A DNA stretch of 64,000 nt from Devosia ureilytica (GCF_024273195.1 NZ_JAMZCU010000001.1:186001-250000), one strand, 5' to 3'. Shown: positions 17,085 through 26,236, numbered from the stretch's first letter. The notes: a model not told the origin generated them from the letters alone. Made by a program: numbers and translations.

Positions 17085-19798
17085 TGCTTTCGGCCGATTT
17101 CGTCATTGCCACAGCCGTTGCCTATGTGGGCCTGCTGTTCGTGCTCGCATACTTTGGCGACCGGCACACGCGCGCCAACCGGTCGTCGTTCCTGCGCTCG
17201 CCGGCGGTTTATACACTGTCCATATCGGTCTATTGCACCAGTTGGACCTTTTATGGCGCCGTGGGCAATGCAGCGCGCGGGGGACTGGAATTCCTGACCA
17301 TCTACCTGGGTCCGACCATCGTCTTTGTCGGCTGGTGGTTCGTGTTACGCAAGCTGGTGCGGATCGGGCGCCTGCAAGCGATCACCTCCATCGCCGATCT
17401 GCTGTCGTCGCGCTATGGCAAGTCCAGCCGATTGGCGGTGCTGGTGACATTGATCGCCGTGATTGGCATCACCCCCTATATTGCCCTGCAGCTCAAGGCC
17501 ATTACCGCTTCGATCCAGGCCGTGGCGGCGTCTGCGGAGGGTGCGCGCGGCAGCCTGGCCGGCGTGGATGACGGGGCGCTGGCCTTTGGCATTGCCGCCG
17601 GCATGGCGCTGTTCACGATTCTTTTCGGTACACGCAATGTCGATGCCAAGGAGCAGCACCATGGTGTGGTCGCCGCTATTGCTTTCGAAGCCGTGGTCAA
17701 ACTCGCTGCGCTGGTGGCCGTTGGGATTTTCGTTACTTTCGGCCTGGGTGGAGGCTTTGAGGCGGTTTTTCGTGGAGCCGAGGCGGCCGGGATTGCCATT
17801 TACGAGGACGATCCGTTCGGACCGCGATGGGTGGCAATGACTGTGCTGTCAGCGGCGGCGATTATTTGTCTGCCACGGCAGTTCCAGATCACGGTGGTTG
17901 AAAATTCCAACGAGGATCACCTGCGGACGGCCGGCTGGGCCTTTCCCGCCTATCTGCTGCTGATGTGCGTCTTTACCCTGCCCATCGCGCTCTATGGCAT
18001 GACGGTGATGCCGCCGGGCTCAAACCCCGATATGTTCGTGCTGACGCTGCCCCTGTCGGCGGGACAATCCGGCCTTGCATTGCTTGCCTTTATCGGCGGT
18101 TTTTCATCCGCCACATCAATGATTATCGTCGCCTCGATTGCGCTTTCGATCATGGTCTCGAACCACATCATCATGCCGATCATCCTGCGCTCGTCCAATG
18201 TGGGGCAGGGCGATGGTCAGGGCGTGCGACGGCTATTGCTGCTTAGCCGCAGAATTTCCATCGGAGTGATCCTGACGCTCGGATTTCTCTACTTCTCGCT
18301 GACGGGGGACGATGCTCTGGCGCCCATCGGCCTGATTTCCTTTGCCGGTGTCGCCCAATTCCTGCCGGCCATTCTGGCGGGCCTCTACTGGCGCGAAGCA
18401 TCGCTGCGCGGTGCGGCCAGTGGTATCTTCGTCGGTTTCGTGGTGTGGGCCTGGACCATGTTCATGCCCAGCTTCGAAACGGTCAGTCCGTGGGTCTATG
18501 CGGTCATGCAGCAGGGGCCATGGGGCATCGGGTTTCTGCGACCGGAGAACATGCTGGGACTTAATGGCCTGGATCCGCTGGTGCATTCCGTGTTCTGGAG
18601 CCTGCTGCTCAACACGGTTGTTCTGGTGCTTGGATCACTGCTGTCCAACCAGTCGGCATTGGAGCGTATTCAGGCCGCGGCCTTTGTCGATGTGTTCCGG
18701 CGCCGGCCGTTTGAACATCGCGGCTTCGTACCCGGCTCTGCGACGGCCAATGATCTCTATTTCGTGGCGGAGCGCGTGCTGGGAGAGAGCAGGGCGGCGT
18801 CGCTGTTTGAAGCGGCGGCAGAGGAGCGCGGCGTTGAGCCGGCGCTGCTGGAGCCGACGCCGGAGTTTATCGGCCGACTCGAGCGCGAGCTGGCCGGTTC
18901 CATCGGATCGGCGTCGGCGCATGTCATGCTATCCAAGGTGGTGGCTGGTGGCGATGTGTCGCTGGAAGAAATGATGCAGATGGCCGACGAAACGCAACAG
19001 GTCATCGAGTATTCCCAGGAGTTGGAGAAGACTTCGGCGGAGCTGCGGCTGACCGCGCGCAAGCTCGAGGACGCCAATGCGCAGCTGCGCGAGTTGGACA
19101 GCCAGAAGGACGAATTTCTCAGCCAGGTGAGCCACGAAGTGCGCACGCCCATGACTTCCATTCGCTCGTTTTCGGAAATCCTGATGGAGCCGAGTGATCT
19201 CAACGACAGTCAGCGGCAACGCTTCATCACCACGATCCATCAAGAGAGCTTGCGCCTGACCAAGCTGCTGGACGAAATCCTGGATCTCAGCGCTCTTGAA
19301 CGCGGCGAGCGCAGCTGGCGCAATGTGCCAGTGGACGCCGAAGATGCGCTGGACCGGGCCGTCGCGGTTTGCGATGCGCTGTTGCGGCAGAAGGGGATGC
19401 GGGTGGAGTTCGGGGAGCGCGCCCATGTCACTATGGTCGAGGGCGATAGCGACCGCCTGTGTCAGGTGTTCATCAACCTGATATCCAATGCGGTCAAATA
19501 CAATGACGCCGATGACCCGGTCGTGCAGATCAACTCGACGGTGCGGTCGGGGCAGTTCGTGGTGGATGTCGCGGACAATGGGCCGGGGATTTCCAAATCC
19601 GACCGGAAGCTGATTTTCGAGAAGTTCTGGCGCGGCGTCGAGGGAGGTGGTGACCAAGGCGGTGCCGGGCTCGGGCTGGCCATCAGCCGGCAGATCATCG
19701 CGCGCATGAACGGCTCACTGGAACTGGTGCAAGGCAGTTTGCCCGGCGCCTGTTTCCGAGTTCGGTTGCCGGTCGTCAAGCAGGCCAGCCAATCCTAA
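17084..19798 (+). CDS. Sodium/solute symporter-like sensor histidine kinase (CbrA/CrbS type)
   Basis: 904 residues. The N-terminal 520 or so residues form a sodium:solute symporter fold with about 13 membrane helices (for example SVYCTSWTFYGAVGNAARGG). A linker and coiled coil (about 635-680) follow. The kinase core has H-box SQVSHEVRTPMTSIRS, N-box NLISNAVKYNDAD, G1 VADNGPGIS and G2 GGAGLGLAIS. Such proteins (CbrA, CrbS) couple transport or binding of a small metabolite to two-component signalling. No output response regulator with a DNA-binding domain is in the operon; the candidates are the receiver and the XRE regulator upstream. GTG at 17081 is an alternative start. Confidence 0.87.
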   Translation: MLSADFVIATAVAYVGLLFVLAYFGDRHTRANRSSFLRSPAVYTLSISVYCTSWTFYGAVGNAARGGLEFLTIYLGPTIVFVGWWFVLRKLVRIGRLQAITSIADLLSSRYGKSSRLAVLVTLIAVIGITPYIALQLKAITASIQAVAASAEGARGSLAGVDDGALAFGIAAGMALFTILFGTRNVDAKEQHHGVVAAIAFEAVVKLAALVAVGIFVTFGLGGGFEAVFRGAEAAGIAIYEDDPFGPRWVAMTVLSAAAIICLPRQFQITVVENSNEDHLRTAGWAFPAYLLLMCVFTLPIALYGMTVMPPGSNPDMFVLTLPLSAGQSGLALLAFIGGFSSATSMIIVASIALSIMVSNHIIMPIILRSSNVGQGDGQGVRRLLLLSRRISIGVILTLGFLYFSLTGDDALAPIGLISFAGVAQFLPAILAGLYWREASLRGAASGIFVGFVVWAWTMFMPSFETVSPWVYAVMQQGPWGIGFLRPENMLGLNGLDPLVHSVFWSLLLNTVVLVLGSLLSNQSALERIQAAAFVDVFRRRPFEHRGFVPGSATANDLYFVAERVLGESRAASLFEAAAEERGVEPALLEPTPEFIGRLERELAGSIGSASAHVMLSKVVAGGDVSLEEMMQMADETQQVIEYSQELEKTSAELRLTARKLEDANAQLRELDSQKDEFLSQVSHEVRTPMTSIRSFSEILMEPSDLNDSQRQRFITTIHQESLRLTKLLDEILDLSALERGERSWRNVPVDAEDALDRAVAVCDALLRQKGMRVEFGERAHVTMVEGDSDRLCQVFINLISNAVKYNDADDPVVQINSTVRSGQFVVDVADNGPGISKSDRKLIFEKFWRGVEGGGDQGGAGLGLAISRQIIARMNGSLELVQGSLPGACFRVRLPVVKQASQS

Positions 19799-19803
19799 GT
19801 CGT

Positions 19804-20628
19804 TCAGCCCTCGCCCTCGTCGGGGATATTCAGCAAGTGTCCGCAGGCCTTGCAATGGACAGCGTCTGGCTCGTGCCTGTGCAGGCCACATTGCGGGCAT
19901 GGGAAGTTCACCTTGGCTGGGCGGAAGACAAGCTGGGCCAGCCGCACAAATAGCGAGATGCCAATGATCATGACGATGATCGAGGTGAGCTTGCCGAAGG
20001 TGCCAGGCAAGACGATGTCGCCAAACCCCGTGGTCGTCATGGTGGTGACGGTGAAATAGAGCGCGTCGACATAGCCGGCGATGCCGGACTGGCGATTGGC
20101 GAAGGCGGTGTAGACGAAGCCTGTGACCACGAAGATGAAGACGAGGAGGTTGATCACTGCCTGGACCGTTTCGCGGTATTCGCTGAGCCCGCGCTTTTCC
20201 AATGGGCGCCAGACCATGCTGGTGCGGGTAAGCGTCCAGAGGCGAAGGATGCGCAGGAACCCCAGGTTGAACAGCCAGGTGGGGGCCAGAAGTGTCACCA
20301 GAATGAAAATGTCGATTATGACCGGGAGCTGGCGCAGCCAGCGGGTCGGCTGATTGGAGGCCAGCCCCCGCGCCAGGAGATCGAGGGCAAGCAATGCGGC
20401 GATGGAATAATCGATCCAGAGAAAGGTTTCGCTTTCGCGCAGCAAAGGCGTGGCGATGAAGAAGGCAATGATCGCCAAGTCCACCACCAGAATGGTGGCC
20501 TGAAAGCGCAGGGCCTTGGTCGACTGGCCATGATAGAGCAGGCGAAGCCTGGAGCGCAGTCGATGTGGACCCGCTCCCCTGGATTGATTGGACTGGGTCC
20601 GTCTTTCGGTGGTCGCCACTCGGTTCAC
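19804..20628 (-). CDS. Voltage-gated-type potassium channel with C-terminal zinc ribbon
   Basis: 274 residues. Six membrane segments; the fourth is arginine-rich (LGFLRILRLWTLTR), as in voltage sensors. The pore loop holds the selectivity filter TTGFGD at about 199-204. After the last helix, residues 244-262 form a Cys4 pattern (CPQC ... CKAC) typical of a zinc ribbon in the cytoplasm, in place of the usual RCK/TrkA-N domain. The GTG start is the only good option I see. It is convergent with the kinase gene. The zinc ribbon is unusual and may regulate assembly or sense metal or redox state. Confidence 0.85.
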   Translation of the reverse strand: MNRVATTERRTQSNQSRGAGPHRLRSRLRLLYHGQSTKALRFQATILVVDLAIIAFFIATPLLRESETFLWIDYSIAALLALDLLARGLASNQPTRWLRQLPVIIDIFILVTLLAPTWLFNLGFLRILRLWTLTRTSMVWRPLEKRGLSEYRETVQAVINLLVFIFVVTGFVYTAFANRQSGIAGYVDALYFTVTTMTTTGFGDIVLPGTFGKLTSIIVMIIGISLFVRLAQLVFRPAKVNFPCPQCGLHRHEPDAVHCKACGHLLNIPDEGEG

Positions 20629-20715
20629 TTTGCGTGGGCTTGCTCGAGGCCGCTTAGAAAGGACAAGGTTGTAAGCTGATTAAAGGGCCAGGATGGCGAT
20701 GTGTTCCCATACAGC

Positions 20716-21489
20716 CTAGCAATTGGGGGCATTGATGGGCGCTGTGGAGCAGTATGATGTTTGCGTTTGTGACTGACTCTGGCTCGATGGTGCCGAAGGA
20801 TTGGCAATGGAGGTGTTCGTTGTCGCGGCGGGTGGGTTGAGGCACGCCTGGGCGCCGCCAATCCTGAAATCCCTGCCGAAGGCACTTTGGATGTTGGGCA
20901 GCGGGAAATTGCCCGCGAGGCCACCATGCCGGCCATCCGTCCATCCGAAAATATTGCCGTTGCCGCCGCCTGTGGCAGCTATATCGCAGCGCTTGGTCAG
21001 GTCGACACAGGTCCCGCCCTGGCACTGGGTCAGGGCCCCCTCGTACAGCAAGGTCAGTGTCTGGCCGCCACCGACGGTCAGATCGAACTTGGTTCCTCGG
21101 ACTGCGATGGAGGCCGTTGGGGTGTCGATGGAATAGACTGATTTGGGGCTAGTGCCGGAAATGAAGCGGAAGGTTCCCGCCAGGGCGTTGACGGCGAACT
21201 TATCCGCGCCGGTGCCGTTGAGCAGATAGGTCTCGATCTCGAGCGTGCTGCGCGGCCCGACCACCAGCCGGGTCCGATCGTCAAACAGAAGCTGCACATT
21301 GCCGCTTGGGCCGGTGACGATTTTTTCGCCCACCGAAACGTCCGCGCCGACAACCAGAATGCGATCCGCGCTGCCCAAGCGTGAAACGGCATCGGGCTTG
21401 ACGCCAACAGCAGTTCCCTCTCCGGCAGCAAAGGCTGACGTGAGCAGGAACAAGGAAGCAATAGCGGTACAGGCGATGTGTTTGATCAT
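20716..21489 (-). CDS. Secreted FecR-domain protein
   Basis: 257 residues with a signal peptide (cleavage near SAFAAGE). Residues 30-140 match the FecR fold: VGADVSVGEKIVTGPSGNVQLLFDDRTRLVVGPRSTLEIE and TPTASIAVRGTKFDLTV. It has no transmembrane or sigma-regulator N-terminus and no TonB receptor or ECF sigma nearby, so it is not a classical FecR anti-sigma factor. The C-terminus is Ser/Gln/Thr-rich with several cysteines. Stand-alone secreted FecR proteins are frequent in Hyphomicrobiales, with unknown role. Confidence 0.75.
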   Translation of the reverse strand: MIKHIACTAIASLFLLTSAFAAGEGTAVGVKPDAVSRLGSADRILVVGADVSVGEKIVTGPSGNVQLLFDDRTRLVVGPRSTLEIETYLLNGTGADKFAVNALAGTFRFISGTSPKSVYSIDTPTASIAVRGTKFDLTVGGGQTLTLLYEGALTQCQGGTCVDLTKRCDIAATGGGNGNIFGWTDGRHGGLAGNFPLPNIQSAFGRDFRIGGAQACLNPPAATTNTSIANPSAPSSQSQSQTQTSYCSTAPINAPNC

Positions 21490-21695
21490 GCTGAATACCG
21501 TCCAATATTACCGCTGAACCGGAACTGAACGGCTCAGGTGCAAACAGAGTTTACCAGAGACCAGGCGGCCTCGAAAGGAGGCGCTGATTTGTTGGTTCGA
21601 CCGGGACGCGCGCGTGCCATAGTTGCCGCAGGGGACGTGGCGCGCTATGTGCTGCTCACACAACAACCGGCGAATTGCCGGGCAAGAGGCCCCCC

Positions 21696-22439
21696 ATGAA
21701 GCTTGCCTTCGTCATTCCCGCCTACAACGAAGAAGCGCTGATCGGCAAATGTCTGGAATCGGTGCTGGCGGAAATCAAGCGCTCCGGCGCCGATGCGGAT
21801 GTCATCGTCGTCAACAATGCCTCGTCTGACCGGACGGGCGAAATCGCCCGCAGCTTTGCAGGTGTGCGCGTTGTCGATGAGCCCAAGAAGGGATTGGTGA
21901 ATGCCCGGGACGCCGGGTTTGCCGCCAGCGAAGGCTATGAGCTGGTTGCCAATATCGACAGCGACACCATCGTGCCGGAAGGCTGGCTGGATCGGGTGCT
22001 GAGCGAATTTGGCAAGGACAGCAAGCTTGTGTGCCTGAGTGGTCCCTATGTCTATTACGACATGGCGCTGCACAACCGGATGCTGATCGGGCTCTTCTAT
22101 GGCCTGACCTACCTGATTTACCTGCTCAATCGGTTTGTGCTGCGGGTCGGTTCGGTGGTGCAGGGCGGCAATTTCGTCTTCCGGCGCGCCGCCTGGGCGG
22201 CCGTGGGGGGCTATGATCGCACCATCGAGTTCTTCGGCGAAGATACCGACGTTGCGGTGCGGCTATCCAAGGTCGGCAAGGTCAAATGGACCTTTGCCCT
22301 CAAGATGAAGACCTCCGGCCGGCGGCTGGAGCAGGAGGGCGTATTCCGCACGGCGGGCACCTATACGCTCAACTTTTTCTGGGTGACCTTCAAAGGCAAG
22401 CCAATGACCAAGGACTATACGGACATTCGTCCGCAATAG
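21696..22439 (+). CDS. Family 2 glycosyltransferase
   Basis: 247 residues with a GT-A fold: FVIPAYNEEALIGKCLESVL at the start, VNNASSDRTGEIA, the DxD-type metal motif in ANIDSDTIVPEGWLD, and an acceptor-site motif FFGEDTDVAVRL. A hydrophobic segment near residues 125-145 (GLFYGLTYLIYLLNRFVLRVG) suggests membrane association. The nucleotide-sugar and acceptor are unknown, and no polysaccharide cluster surrounds it. The ATG is taken just before the first beta strand; the frame is open 7 codons further. Confidence 0.82.
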   Translation: MKLAFVIPAYNEEALIGKCLESVLAEIKRSGADADVIVVNNASSDRTGEIARSFAGVRVVDEPKKGLVNARDAGFAASEGYELVANIDSDTIVPEGWLDRVLSEFGKDSKLVCLSGPYVYYDMALHNRMLIGLFYGLTYLIYLLNRFVLRVGSVVQGGNFVFRRAAWAAVGGYDRTIEFFGEDTDVAVRLSKVGKVKWTFALKMKTSGRRLEQEGVFRTAGTYTLNFFWVTFKGKPMTKDYTDIRPQ

Positions 22440-22534
22440 ACCGGTTACGGTGTCGAACTGTTCGGGGTAGCGCCCTCGCTTCGATCAGCTAAACTGGCTC
22501 GGAGCCACGTGACGTGGCCGGAGTCGGCCGGCTG

Positions 22535-24457
22535 ATGAGCATTACGTCCCAGCTTCCGCCTATCCCACTGGCACAAGCCAGTGCAAGTTTGCGCGCGCTG
22601 GCGCAGGCGGCCGGGCAGACAGTCGAGGCGCGGGTCCTCAGCCAGTCCAGCAATGGCACGACGCAGGTGCAGATCGGGCGCCAGGTGCTGAACCTGGCCT
22701 TGCCTGAGGGGCAGCCTGTCGGGACGACCCTGACTCTCTCGGTCCAGCAGGCCGATGGACAGCTCCGACTGGCTCTGGTGGCGGCCCGTCCCCCCACGGC
22801 GAACATCATTCCGCCGCAAGGGGGCGCAGTCCTGGCGCCGGCAACTTCGGTGCAGCTTTCGGCTGCGGCTCTTTCCAGCCCTTCGCTCAACCAGCCCCTG
22901 GCATCGACTCCACCTGGGCAGGGCGCCCCGGGGATTGCGCCGGGGTCGATTTCACCATCGCCCGCATCGACGCCCGGCGGGGTAACAAACGCTGTTGCGT
23001 CGACTGGCGTGGTACCTGTCGCGTCGACGAATGTTGGCGCGCTGGTGACGCCGGCGCCCCCTGCGAGCGTTGTCCCGCCTCAAGGCGCGGCCATTGATTC
23101 ATCAACACCTGCGGCCACGCCCGGCGCGTCCGTAGCGTCAGGAGCGGTGAGCAGTGCTTCGGCAGCCAATGTGCAGCCGGGCATGCCGGCGGCCAGCGCG
23201 CCGCTGCTTCCCGTTTCTGGCGCAGCGCCAGCGCCGCCTGCCGGTTCGGGTCCCAGTTCGCCAACGGCTATGCCGACAGTCGTGGCGCCTGTGGCGGCAG
23301 CGGCGCCCGGCATTGCCGGTGGCCGTCCCGAAATTCCCTATGCGGTGGCGGCGCCAATCGCCGGTCCATCTCAGGTGACGAGTGTAAGCCGGGTGGCGGC
23401 CCCGGTCTTGTCCCCTGTGGCGTCGACCGTGTCGTCCAGTACCACCGGACAACATGCACCCTCGACCAATATGCCTGGTGTGCCGACGCAGGCACCTGCA
23501 GGCCCGACCCCGGCTGCGCCTATTACGCCGACAACGCCCGCTGTAACGCCGCAGGCGGCGCTGGCGCAGATGGTGCAGCAATCGCTGCCGCGTCAGGACA
23601 GCATCGTGGGGCTGACCACGGCTTTGACCGCCATCGCTGGTAAGGTGGCGCTGCCGGAGCCAGTGGTGAAGGCTGCGCAGCAGGTGCTGGCGGCGCGGGT
23701 GCCACTCGATGGGGTTCGGCTTGGCGGCGCCGTGATCAAGGCGGCGGTGCAGCGCTCCGGAGTGTTCCAAGAGGCGTTGCTGGCGGCCGGCCAGGGGCAG
23801 GCAGCCGTCGGTGATACCAAGAGCGCGCTCCTTGGGCTGCGTCAGAGCCTTGGTGCATGGCTAGGCAATCAGGCGCCGGTTGCGCAACTCTCGGCGGTGG
23901 CTCCGCCCTTGCGCGGGCATATTCCGAGGGCCCGGACCGGCGATGGGGTGCCGCCGGACATGCCGGATGATCCCGTTGAGGTGGGTAAGCTGTTGCTCGA
24001 GCGTACCGAGGCGGCGCTGTCGCGTGTCCGCCTGCACCAGAACGCCTCGCTGCCGGACCCCAACTCGGCCCGGCAGGACGCGCAGTGGAGCCTCGACCTG
24101 CCGGTGGTGGTTGGAGGACAGCAGCATTTGCTGCAGATGCAAATCCATCGCGATGCCGAGAAGGAGGCGGAGCGGCCCGAGGATCGCGGTTGGCAGGTGC
24201 GGTTTGCGATCAATCTTGCGGAACGCGGTGAAGTCGGGGCGCAGATTTCGCTGCGAGCCAAGAATACCAGTGTCTTGCTGTGGGCCGATGACCCTGAGAC
24301 GGCCCGGTCGCTGGCCGAAGCCGTTGATGGCTTGCGCCAAGCTCTTGCCGAGGTTGGGCTGATCGCGGGCGCGATCGTGGTGCGCTCCGGCGCGCCTGCG
24401 GAACAACAGGCTCAGCCATCCGGACAGGCCGGACACTATGTGGATGCGCGGCGATGA
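22535..24457 (+). CDS. FliK-like flagellar hook-length control / secretion-ruler type protein
   Basis: 640 residues. The N-terminal 100 or so residues are folded. A very long low-complexity Pro/Ala/Ser/Val/Thr region follows to about residue 350, then a C-terminal domain. Residues 515-620 (QWSLDLPVVVGGQQHLLQMQI, INLAERGEVGAQISLRAKNTSVLLWAD, LRQALAEVGL) match the flagellar hook-length control (FliK) C-terminal pattern. The next gene, overlapping by ATGA, encodes the cytoplasmic domain of FlhB, the known FliK partner, which strengthens the call. No other flagellar gene is in the window. GTG at 22514 is an alternative start. Confidence 0.75.
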   Translation: MSITSQLPPIPLAQASASLRALAQAAGQTVEARVLSQSSNGTTQVQIGRQVLNLALPEGQPVGTTLTLSVQQADGQLRLALVAARPPTANIIPPQGGAVLAPATSVQLSAAALSSPSLNQPLASTPPGQGAPGIAPGSISPSPASTPGGVTNAVASTGVVPVASTNVGALVTPAPPASVVPPQGAAIDSSTPAATPGASVASGAVSSASAANVQPGMPAASAPLLPVSGAAPAPPAGSGPSSPTAMPTVVAPVAAAAPGIAGGRPEIPYAVAAPIAGPSQVTSVSRVAAPVLSPVASTVSSSTTGQHAPSTNMPGVPTQAPAGPTPAAPITPTTPAVTPQAALAQMVQQSLPRQDSIVGLTTALTAIAGKVALPEPVVKAAQQVLAARVPLDGVRLGGAVIKAAVQRSGVFQEALLAAGQGQAAVGDTKSALLGLRQSLGAWLGNQAPVAQLSAVAPPLRGHIPRARTGDGVPPDMPDDPVEVGKLLLERTEAALSRVRLHQNASLPDPNSARQDAQWSLDLPVVVGGQQHLLQMQIHRDAEKEAERPEDRGWQVRFAINLAERGEVGAQISLRAKNTSVLLWADDPETARSLAEAVDGLRQALAEVGLIAGAIVVRSGAPAEQQAQPSGQAGHYVDARR

Positions 24458-24726
24458 GCGACGATGAAATCCGCGCGCGGGCGCTGGCAGTGGCGCTGCA
24501 GTATGAAAAGGGCTCCAAGGAAGCGCCGCGGGTCGTCGCCAAGGGCAGGGGCCTGGTGGCCGAGAAAATCGTTGCGCTGGCCGCTGAAAACGGCGTGGTG
24601 ATCGAGACCAATCCGGTGCTGGCCGAAGCCCTGAGCGGGGTGGAGCTGGATGAAACCATTCCGCTTGAACTCTATGACGCCATCGCCGTCGTCATTGGCT
24701 ATGTGTTGCAGCAAACGCGACGCTGA
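24454..24726 (+). CDS. Stand-alone FlhB C-terminal domain protein (FhlB type)
   Basis: 90 residues that align with only the cytoplasmic C-terminal fragment of FlhB/YscU export-switch proteins: RALAVALQYEKGSKEAPRVVAKGRG corresponds to the segment after the NPTH autocleavage site, and ENGVVIETNPVLAEALSGVELDETIPLELYDAIAVVIGYVL is reduced here to its recognisable core NPVLAEAL and IPLELYDAIA. The NPTH motif itself and all membrane helices are missing. Such proteins (FhlB) are known to substitute for or compete with the FlhB fragment that binds FliK. Coupling to the FliK-like gene fits that. Confidence 0.8.
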   Translation: MSDDEIRARALAVALQYEKGSKEAPRVVAKGRGLVAEKIVALAAENGVVIETNPVLAEALSGVELDETIPLELYDAIAVVIGYVLQQTRR

Positions 24727-24783
24727 TCCTTGTGCCAGGGCCAGATGCTCCCCATGTCCTTGTTGCAAACAACGGAGATGGCC

Positions 24784-25308
24784 ATGCTCAGAGCAGAAGA
24801 TGAACGCGCAATCGAGGACCTGTTCGCACGGCTTCGGCGCGTCGAGGGCAATAGCGGGCCACGCGATGCCGAGGCCGAGGCGCTGATCCGACAAAAATTG
24901 TCTGAGCATCCAGCGGCTGCCTATTACATGGCCCAGGCCATAATCGTGCAAGAGGCGGCCCTGCGGGACCAACAGACGCGCCTGGCCGAACTCGAAGAAC
25001 AGGCCGAACGCGGACGCTCGGGGTTTCTGGGCAGCGTCTTTGGCGATGAGCCGCCAAATCGCGAAGTGCGGCGTCGGCCCGGACCGTGGGATCGCCAGGA
25101 TGGCGGCGGCTTCCTGGCTGGCGCGGCCCAGACGGCTCTTGGCGTCAGCGGCGGCTTGTTGCTGGGTTCAGTGATTGCCGGGATGTTTAGTGGCGCGGCC
25201 GTCGCGGATGAGGGCCAGGCTGATGTTGCCGATGAGCCCGCAGCTGACGAGAGTTTCGAAAGCGGTGGCGACGACTGGGGTGGCTTTGATATCGGCGGCG
25301 AGTTCTAG
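24784..25308 (+). CDS. DUF2076-family protein
   Basis: 174 residues. The start DERAIEDLFARLRRVE, then PRDAEAEALIRQKLSEHPAAAYYMAQAIIVQE, fits the DUF2076 N-terminal pattern. A coiled-coil stretch (LRDQQTRLAELEEQAE) follows, then a Gly/Ala-rich hydrophobic segment (AAQTALGVSGGLLLGSVIAGMF) and an acidic tail ending DDWGGFDIGGEF. Function is unknown; the family is probably periplasmic or membrane-associated. The ATG at 24784 has GGAG six bases upstream; ATG 24778 directly abuts that GGAG and is less likely. Confidence 0.75.
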   Translation: MLRAEDERAIEDLFARLRRVEGNSGPRDAEAEALIRQKLSEHPAAAYYMAQAIIVQEAALRDQQTRLAELEEQAERGRSGFLGSVFGDEPPNREVRRRPGPWDRQDGGGFLAGAAQTALGVSGGLLLGSVIAGMFSGAAVADEGQADVADEPAADESFESGGDDWGGFDIGGEF

Positions 25309-25311
25309 CGC

Positions 25312-25800
25312 CTAGAGCAGACGCCCGCTGCGCGGGTCGCGCTTTTCGTAGAACTCGTTGCCGCCCGCTTCGAGCACATAGAACATGTTGTTGTAGGGGA
25401 AACGCAGGCCCGCGGTGTGGAAATGCTGGGCGTCCTGCACACCAGGATGGCGGGCGCCGCGGAGCACCTGTTCGGCAACCTGCGAGGCCAGTATGGCACC
25501 ACTATCGGTCATTGGACGGCTGAGTACGCCTTGGGCAAACTGGTTTTTCTGGCCCACCACGCCGCAGACGGATTTTGGGTAACGTGGGTCATTCTTGCGG
25601 TTCATGACCACAGTGCCGACGGCCAGCATGCCATCGGCGCTGGATCGGTTGGATTCAAAATACATGGCGCGCATCATGCATTCCTTCTCGCTCATCTGGC
25701 CCAAGCCGATGTTCATGCCAAGGAAACTGCAGCCTCCAAGGCTGGATGCCAGGATGGCCATGGCTGCAAAGCGCAGAAGGATTTTGCTGTGGGCGCGCAT
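25312..25800 (-). CDS. SleB-type cell-wall hydrolase, lipoprotein
   Basis: 162 residues of the Hydrolase_2 (SleB/CwlJ) family of peptidoglycan lytic enzymes. The N-terminus is a lipoprotein signal with a lipobox at SSLGGC (Cys about 24). The catalytic glutamate region reads ECMMRAMYFESNRSSADGMLAVGTVVMNR, and QNAFAQG-like NQFAQGVLS, CGVVGQ and DAQHFHTAG match family positions. It is probably anchored in the outer membrane facing the periplasm. It is convergent with the DUF2076 gene, with only 3 bases between the stops. Confidence 0.82.
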   Translation of the reverse strand: MRAHSKILLRFAAMAILASSLGGCSFLGMNIGLGQMSEKECMMRAMYFESNRSSADGMLAVGTVVMNRKNDPRYPKSVCGVVGQKNQFAQGVLSRPMTDSGAILASQVAEQVLRGARHPGVQDAQHFHTAGLRFPYNNMFYVLEAGGNEFYEKRDPRSGRLL

Positions 25801-25892
25801 GGATGCACTCCGGGCTGTGGCGGAAAGGTCGCTTGGCCCGAAAATGCGCGCTCAGGCTTAAGGAAAGCCTCAGCGGAAGGGTAAATGGAGCG

Positions 25893-26213
25893 TTACCTGC
25901 GACTGAGCAGGCGCGCCAGCAGCAGGCCGGTGCCGATCACAGCCAGTGCCGGAAGCGGATCATGCCGCACCATGATCGCGCCGCGCATTGCCTGGGTGCC
26001 GGCGATTTCAGCCAGGTGAGCAGTGTGATGGGCGGCCTCGCGTCCAAAATCGGAGAGATGATCATTCCACCCCTCGGTATGGTGGCTGGCCTGTCGTGAC
26101 AGGGCCTTGCCTATGCGCTGGACGTCACGCCGCATGGCGTGCAACTGAGCTTCCAGGCTATGCGGATCGTGACGTGGAATGCCGAGTTGGCTGAGAACTG
26201 TAGCAATGGACAT
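25893..26213 (-). CDS. Small stress-type membrane-anchored protein
   Basis: 106 residues: a His/Ala-rich amphipathic helical part and one C-terminal hydrophobic segment (DPLPALAVIGTGLLLARLLSRR). That ending resembles the C-terminal anchor of the YqjD/ElaB (DUF883) proteins, which bind ribosomes in stationary phase; homology over the rest is not evident. The gene is preceded by a perfect EcfG-type promoter (26237-26261), so it is probably part of the general stress regulon. Confidence 0.65.
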   Translation of the reverse strand: MSIATVLSQLGIPRHDPHSLEAQLHAMRRDVQRIGKALSRQASHHTEGWNDHLSDFGREAAHHTAHLAEIAGTQAMRGAIMVRHDPLPALAVIGTGLLLARLLSRR

Positions 26214-26236
26214 GGGACGCTCCTTGTTTGCGGATC

